Assembly (NCBI GenBank): GCA_028565635.1
Contig: JAOXYB010029734.1
Location: forward strand, 1 to 14,957
Reading direction: 5' to 3'
DNA length: 14,957 nucleotides
From: Phoronis ovalis
Lineage: Eukaryota > Phoronida > Phoronidae
Below, piece after piece: positions 1-6,300 of this stretch. The notes beneath the pieces were generated by a model. The model had not been told where the DNA came from. It worked only from the letters and a program-made list of their open reading frames with translations, and searched no databases. The position numbers and the translations under genes are program-made. Position 1 is the stretch's first letter, and each line of letters starts with the position of its first letter.

Positions 1-174
1 AGAGTCACGTGAACATGTCTGAACTCGGCCTTACGTGACCTACACCTCTATCAAGATCTGTGGTTTACCACGGGTACTGTCTAGTTTATTATTAAAAGAG
101 AGTGGGACATGTTTATATACCAAGGCCCGTCTGTTTATGTCCTGTTTTAATTTGTTTACACCTTTTATTTCCAG
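1..174. other. Upstream intron sequence before the first recognised exon
   Basis: This lies immediately upstream of the acceptor at 171-174 and is read as intron. No frame here resembles the missing N-terminus of the acyl-CoA synthetase, and no clear donor follows an open frame. The missing exon or exons should lie left of the window. Confidence 0.6.
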
Positions 175-382
175 GTGGACGGGCAAACCGGCAACTCATT
201 TACTTATAATCAATTACATGAGAGCATAAGAAGAGTTGCTTCTGCTTTGGTTAAACTGGGTTTTAAACAAGGCGATGTTTTGTGTGTATATAGTTATAAT
301 GTTCCTGAATATGCCATTGTTTATTTGGCAGTTTCTTGTCTGGGAGGCATAGTATCTGCAGCTAACCCATTATATACTGTTG
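175..382 (+). CDS. Exon 1 in window (internal exon) of the acyl-CoA synthetase
   Basis: The exon begins after the acceptor TTTATTTCCAG and ends at a GTAGGC donor, leaving one nucleotide (phase 1). It encodes residues 1-69 and starts [14 protein letters not shown], which matches the family's N-terminal 'VDG.TG..(Y/F)TY..L' segment. It ends with the conserved NPLYTV, followed by Asp70 across the junction. The GTG at 175 is an internal valine codon, not a start. No convincing upstream exon is seen in 1-174, where all frames lack family similarity. Confidence 0.92.
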
Positions 383-3300
383 GTAGGCATCCTATTATAC
401 AACATTAACAACAAACTGTACACCCTTTAATAAAGTGAGTTGTTTATATTAAATAGTCACACACCCTTCAAAGTTGTGTAGACTGTTATCATTGAAAGTA
501 TTGCACACTTTGTTTTGCATTTGGCTATCGGTTATTAAGCCATCTCATTTTTTTTCATTCTACTTTAAGCACAATTAATAAATCTTTGTACAACACTTCC
601 TGTATTTGTTTGAAGATTAGAGTAAATAAACAAATGATGTAGTTTATTAACTTTTACCAAGGATTGCTTTTATATTTGTTTTATGAATTGCTGTTTTAGA
701 TGAGTTAGAAAACCAGTTGAAACATTCTAAGTCCAAATATTTAGTAACCGTGCCACTAGCTGTACATACAGCACAGATGGCTAAAGAGCGATGCCCTGAT
801 GTTAAGGTATGCTGCATTGCAAATACAGGGCTGCTTAACCATCCTGTAGAAGAACTGTCAGTCATCATTCATTCGTCTTTTTTCCTCACTGCTGAGCGGA
901 TGGATTTCTGGACACACAAACATTTATTATTTGGAAATAGATCCGTGGTCTTAGAAATTTGCAAGAGTATGCCTGTGAGGAAATGACAGTTTGTGTATAC
1001 TATGGTTAGGCAGGCCTGACATATACCATAATGTATGAGTCTGGTGATTTTGCCTTAGCTTAAGACTCATTGTTTTACTCGTGTGTGAGTTTCCAGGACT
1101 TGTCAATATCTAGATTTGTAATTCTTGTACCTACGTAAATTTTTCATGTCCAAAGTTGTACAGTGTAATTGTATTTCTAGTTTGACACCTCACATCCCTT
1201 TGTTTACAATTTATACTTCCAGGAGGTTATTGTATTTGGAGAAGCCACAGGTTGTCGTCCGTTTTCTCAATTGCTCAAAGAGGATGAGACATTATTTCCA
1301 GAAAATGTAAAAATAAATCATCGGGAGGACCTCATAGCATTGCCATATTCTAGTGGAACAACAGGTTTACCAAAAGGGGTCATGTTAACGCATTATAATC
1401 TGACAGCTAATGTCGCACAACTTGCGTAAGTAGTCTTGCAAATTTGCTTGGCTACTGCTCAATGCATTGTAATATATTCAGTTTTGCTTTAAAAAATCAT
1501 TCAATTTGTTTAGTGATGAAATTTCATGTCTACCATGGCCCATAAGAGCCTATTATTTTTCCAGTGTCATTATATTTATTTAGGTGTATTTTTTATTTAT
1601 TCAATTGTATTTTTATTTATTCCGTTGTACGTTTATTTATTCCGTTGTATTTTTATTTATTCCGCTGAATTTTTTATTTCGCTGTATTTTTATTTATTCC
1701 GCTATATTTTTATTTCATTGTATTTTTATTTATTCCGCTGTATGCTTATTTATTCCGCTGTATTTGTATTTATTCCGCCATAGTTTTATTTATTCCGCTG
1801 TATCTTTATTTATTCCGCTGTAATGAATTATTCCGGGCAGCATTTTATTTATTCCGCAGTCATGAATTATTCCAGATTCATGTGTATTTGTTTCTGTACA
1901 AGACCAATTTAGATGTGTTTATGAAAAGGGTATTATGTTACACCTGTTTCTTACTTGGAAGGGGTCAATCATAAGCACAAGTTTATGCTGTATGCAAGTA
2001 TCCAACAACTGAGCTTTATATTCCCTAGACCTATAGTCACTGTCACATACAAAAATAACTGTAATACTAGTGAAATGTGGGGATGATGTAAGAAATAGAA
2101 ATGTTAAAATGTAGAAGAAATAAGTTTAATTTTTAAGTAACTGGAAAAATAATAGGCTCTTGTGGACCATGGTACATGTCTTCCAAACTAATAGATTTAA
2201 AAAAAATTTAGGTCAAATCATTGAGTAGAACAGACACTATTTTATTTGTAAAATATACTGTTTTACTCTGATGTGATGCTGATTTGACCCTTATCCCCAT
2301 GGTGAGACTTGGAAACTACATTTAGAGTCCTATTTCAATGAATGATACATTTATATGTGGAAACCAAAAATGAAATCTCTGCAGAAATTGTAACGGCCAT
2401 ATTGTTCGTAGGTTTATTTATTTGAGATTGAATTGATTGCAGCTTTGTTGTTAGTTTTATGATGTGGTTTGTGACCGCAAATTCATATATATTAGAAGTA
2501 CATAATGTTAACACATTGGAATTAACTTACAAATAGTCCAAGTCTAGTTTTAGTGTACCCAGTAGCAAGTCCTTGCATGATAAAATCAGTGATAACTTGT
2601 ATTCCACTCCTTGGGACATCACAAACCTAAGGCAAAAAATCAGTGTTAATTGTGATAGTTTTTTTTCCAGATGTTACTGCAACATGTACCGATAGTAAAA
2701 ATGACGCAAGCCTAAGGTCAAAATCAAAAATCACCTTCTTAAACAGCATCATGTTTGATTCACTATTGGATCCACAGTGTTTTTTAAATTTCATTAATCA
2801 TATTACAGCCAGAGAGACATACTTGGTATAGGATACAGTGATTGGGACCTGCCCGAGGCCTACATAGGTCTGTTGCCTTTCTTTCATATTTATGGACAAG
2901 TGGTCACAATGATGACTGGGTTATACCAAGGTGTAAAGATTGTGACATTACCTAGATTTGAACCTGAAGTGTTTTTGGATACTATTCAAAAACATAAGGT
3001 AAGTATGTATTTACATGGATGTGCAAAGCAGTGTTCTTCATCATTGACACTGAATAGGAGTAGAAAATAATTTTAATGAACATGTGTTTATGCCTATCCA
3101 CAGGCTATGCATTGTTGTCCAAAGTAAAGAGTTAGTATAGTATCCTTTGCTTAAAAAAGGGGTGATATGACTGCTTACATTTCTTGTTTTAGGTGACATA
3201 TGTAAACTTGGTGCCACCAATTGTCCTCTTTATGGCAAAACATCCGATGGTTGAAAAATATGACTTGTCCAGTGTACGCGAAGTAACTACAGGAGCAGCA

Positions 3301-6300
3301 TCATGTGATGAGTTGCTTGCTCAAGAATTTTTGGAAAAAACTGAAATCCCTAGTTTTCGACAAGGTATATGCTGCAAATATTTGTGAATGTGAGAAATGA
3401 CAGAACTGCAGTATTTGATGAGTGACTTGTTAGGATGCAGTAATAGTTACTTCTATACTCTCTCTTCTAAAATATATATTTACTAAGTTTATTGGTATGA
3501 CTATATCTACAAATGAGGATCAATCGATAAAACCAATCTGGGATTTTTCTGTCCAGCAGTTTATTATTGCATCTTTTTGTTTGCGGTGTGTATCATATAT
3601 ACTAGCGGCTTTTAGTCTTACATCTGCATAATTGCTGCCACAAAGATTGGTAAGAGCCTCAGCAGAATACATGGAAGATTTTGTCTTAACATTGTAGGCT
3701 ATGGACTTACTGAAACAAGTCCAGTCACTCACATGTTGCCAGTAGGTAGTCGAAAAATCGGCACTATAGGCCATCCTATTTGTCATACGGAAGCAAAGGT
3801 AAATTTTTGGTTTGATGTCTTGCATAGGTATTAAATTTTCTAACTAATTTGGAGCATGCAATTCTGTTAGTGTTATTATATGCTGTGGTTAATTGTGTTG
3901 TTCCCTTTTGGACTGCTTTCTGACATGAAGTTCTAAATGTTTCTCACAATATTTAAAACTGCTCACAATTCACATGATTTTTATTAGGCCTACAGTGGTT
4001 AACTGTTACATCAGATTATTATTATTTGCTGTTATGCAAAATGTACTATTTTCACACTCCCAATTTTAATTTCGTTTTATTATACATCTTCAAACTCAAG
4101 GAAAAACAGCCCCAAATGACTCTTTTCCAGGATTTCAAGCAACTAACAATCGAGCTATAGCTCAATATCTGATGATCATACTATAGGTTTTCATTTTAGT
4201 TTTTATATTGGTTTAAAAACATTAATCTACTTTTACTCTCAAATTGGACAGCTGACCAGTAATTATATTTTTCACTCTTTTTCTTCTGTCATCAATGTAA
4301 TTTGGATTCATGGTGCATGCATGCTAGCAGCTTAATAATGTATGGATTAATTTTGAAATAAATTTCACCAACTTACATAAGATATAGATATTTTGTTAGC
4401 ATATAGCAGCCAGCAAATTCCCTACCAAGTGACGTTATTGTAATGGGATGCAGCTAGATGGAGAAGTGGCCTGTTTTAATATTTAATTAATTCCATCATT
4501 AAAAGATTAAGTTATGGGCATACATAAAGGAAAAGTTCCTTTTAAAAGCAGTTACAGCCATTCACATATCGTTTTAATAGACTATTTGTATGCACTTGGT
4601 GGAGCCACCAGTCTCAGACCCAAACGATCCCAACATGTTGCATTCTGTGAATGAACAATGACGTAGTTCTGCGTGCGCTCACACGATTCATTCACAAAAC
4701 GCATTCTTCGCATGCTGAGCCAAAACCAAAAAAAAATCTTATGTTCTTTGATCTAAGAAAATATCCTCCTTTTTGTGAGCATATGAATCCATAAACAACT
4801 AGTTATTAATTATTTTTTTTGTTAAATTTTCACCGGTTAAAGCTTTTCTAAAGTCAGATTTAAAAAAACAAGTTTTATGTTTAACTAAGGATGCCGGTAT
4901 TGAAAGGGTCAGACTGTAGCGCCCTCAAGTGCATGCAAATAGTCTATTATTTGGTATAATTTAGATATAAATTAAATAAATATAGCATGTTTAGTTCCCC
5001 ATTTACAATCATCTAATTGAGACATGTTTCCTACCTCTAACAGAGGGCACAATACCATAAGGACTTTAGTAATTAAGCTTTCTGGTATATTGTTTGAATT
5101 TTGTCATAATTTTTATAGTGATTTCATCTTCAGAAATTGGATGAATATTTATTTATTTAGATAGATTTAAGTGCCCTATAAAAAAAGCAAAACATTTTTT
5201 ATTGAAATAATTCAGAATTTCGTACCTAAGTTACGCAGTTGTTATGCAGGAAATGTTGTCTACTTATTTTAAACAAAAAAATATTTGGCTTTTTGTTACA
5301 GCATATGGTTTAACTGAAACAAGCCTGGCAATGCACAATGTACAAACTGTCAGCGATAGGTTGCACACTATCCAGCACTTATTCTAAGGTGCTGTTATTG
5401 TACCCCAGATGCATGCATGTGACCTACACTACATTTAAAAGTGTGTTGCAGCACAATATATATGAAAAATGAAAGCTAAAGATTGTCAGTAAACAACAAT
5501 TTGTTCTTTTGTCATAAGGATAATAAGACATAATATAAAATGAAGTAAAAATTGTCAAAAGCAAATAATCAGAATCTAAACAACAATTTAGTGTACTTTT
5601 CTATAGATAATAAAAACGTTTCTACATGCACACCCAATAGTTACATAATGATTTTATTTTTGTGAGCATTTAATTCCTGCCAGTTTTAAACTATAATTTA
5701 ATAATTATCCTGCATAGTTTTTGGACCAAGTGCTTATTTATAAAATGAAATAATGTAGTGCTAGTAAATACAATGCTATGAATCATATAAAAACAGTCAA
5801 CAACACAGTACAAACAATACCTCAATAAATGATAAATAGTTCTAATGTAGAATGTAATAATAGTATAATTCATTAGTTTTAAAATATATCAGTCATGTTA
5901 TTGTGATAGACAATCAGTTTACTACCCGCAGCAGAGGTCACTGTTAATCTCTTGTTAGAGAACACTGCAAGCGGTGTAGTATTTGCTTTCTGTTGTATTA
6001 TTTTAAAAAGTTATATAAATTATTATAATGCCTTCTCTTCCCCAAAACTAAATGAATATACTTTGGGATCAATTTAGCTCCTCTTCCTGAAGTTAGCTAA
6101 TGATTTATGTCGAATGATGAGCTTAACGATTGCTATGCAAGACATCATACCTATTTGTTTCTAAAATATAAACACAAATTAATTTTTAATTTTATTGTAG
6201 CATATGGTTTAACTGAAACAAGCCCAGTAACACACATTATACCCAAGGAAAGTGTGAGACTGGGTGCTATAGGTTGCCCAGTAAGCAGCACTTGTGCTAA

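Larger units (their letters stand above)
4577..4947. mobile_element. MITE-like non-autonomous DNA transposon with long TIRs and TA duplication
   Basis: The left end ATAGACTATTTGTATGCACT is mirrored at the right end by AGTGCATGCAAATAGTCTAT, a single mismatch over 20 bp. Similarity between the ends continues with a few mismatches and indels to about 4621 and 4906 (AGTC..GACCC), giving TIRs of about 42-45 bp. The element is flanked by TA on both sides (4575-4576, 4948-4949), the duplication typical of Tc1/mariner insertions. An internal 10-bp inverted repeat TGTGAATGAA / TTCATTCACA lies at 4646-4655 and 4687-4696. There is no transposase frame. Its CpG content in the left half is higher than that of the surrounding intron. 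Confidence 0.85.
3799..6200 (+). other. Inter-exon region between exons 6a and 6b
   Basis: 2.4 kb of AT-rich non-coding sequence separating the two intact alternatives. It contains the MITE-like element at 4577-4947 and the dead exon copy at 5302-5388. The rest (for example 5400-6190) shows no gene or obvious array. In other mutually exclusive systems such a region holds pairing elements that enforce the choice, but I could not identify any here. Confidence 0.75.

Noticed and set aside
35-229. A + strand frame of 64 codons at the left edge that might have held the missing N-terminus.
   Set aside because: It runs through the acceptor at 171-174 in a different phase from exon 1 and has no similarity to the family's N-terminal region.
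717-986. A + strand frame starting at an apparent internal start and running past exon 2 into intron 2.
   Set aside because: The first part is exon 2 in its correct frame. The part after 806 is intron read-through, as shown by the GTATGC donor and the loss of family similarity.
1526-1823. Open frames translating to Tyr/Phe/Ile/Leu-rich repeats such as [11 protein letters not shown].
   Set aside because: They are translations of the 20-bp minisatellite, which stays open in several frames at once. They lie in an intron of the acyl-CoA synthetase gene.
3520-3825. A minus-strand frame of 101 codons.
   Set aside because: It overlaps exon 6a on the opposite strand and shows no protein similarity. 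It is a shadow.
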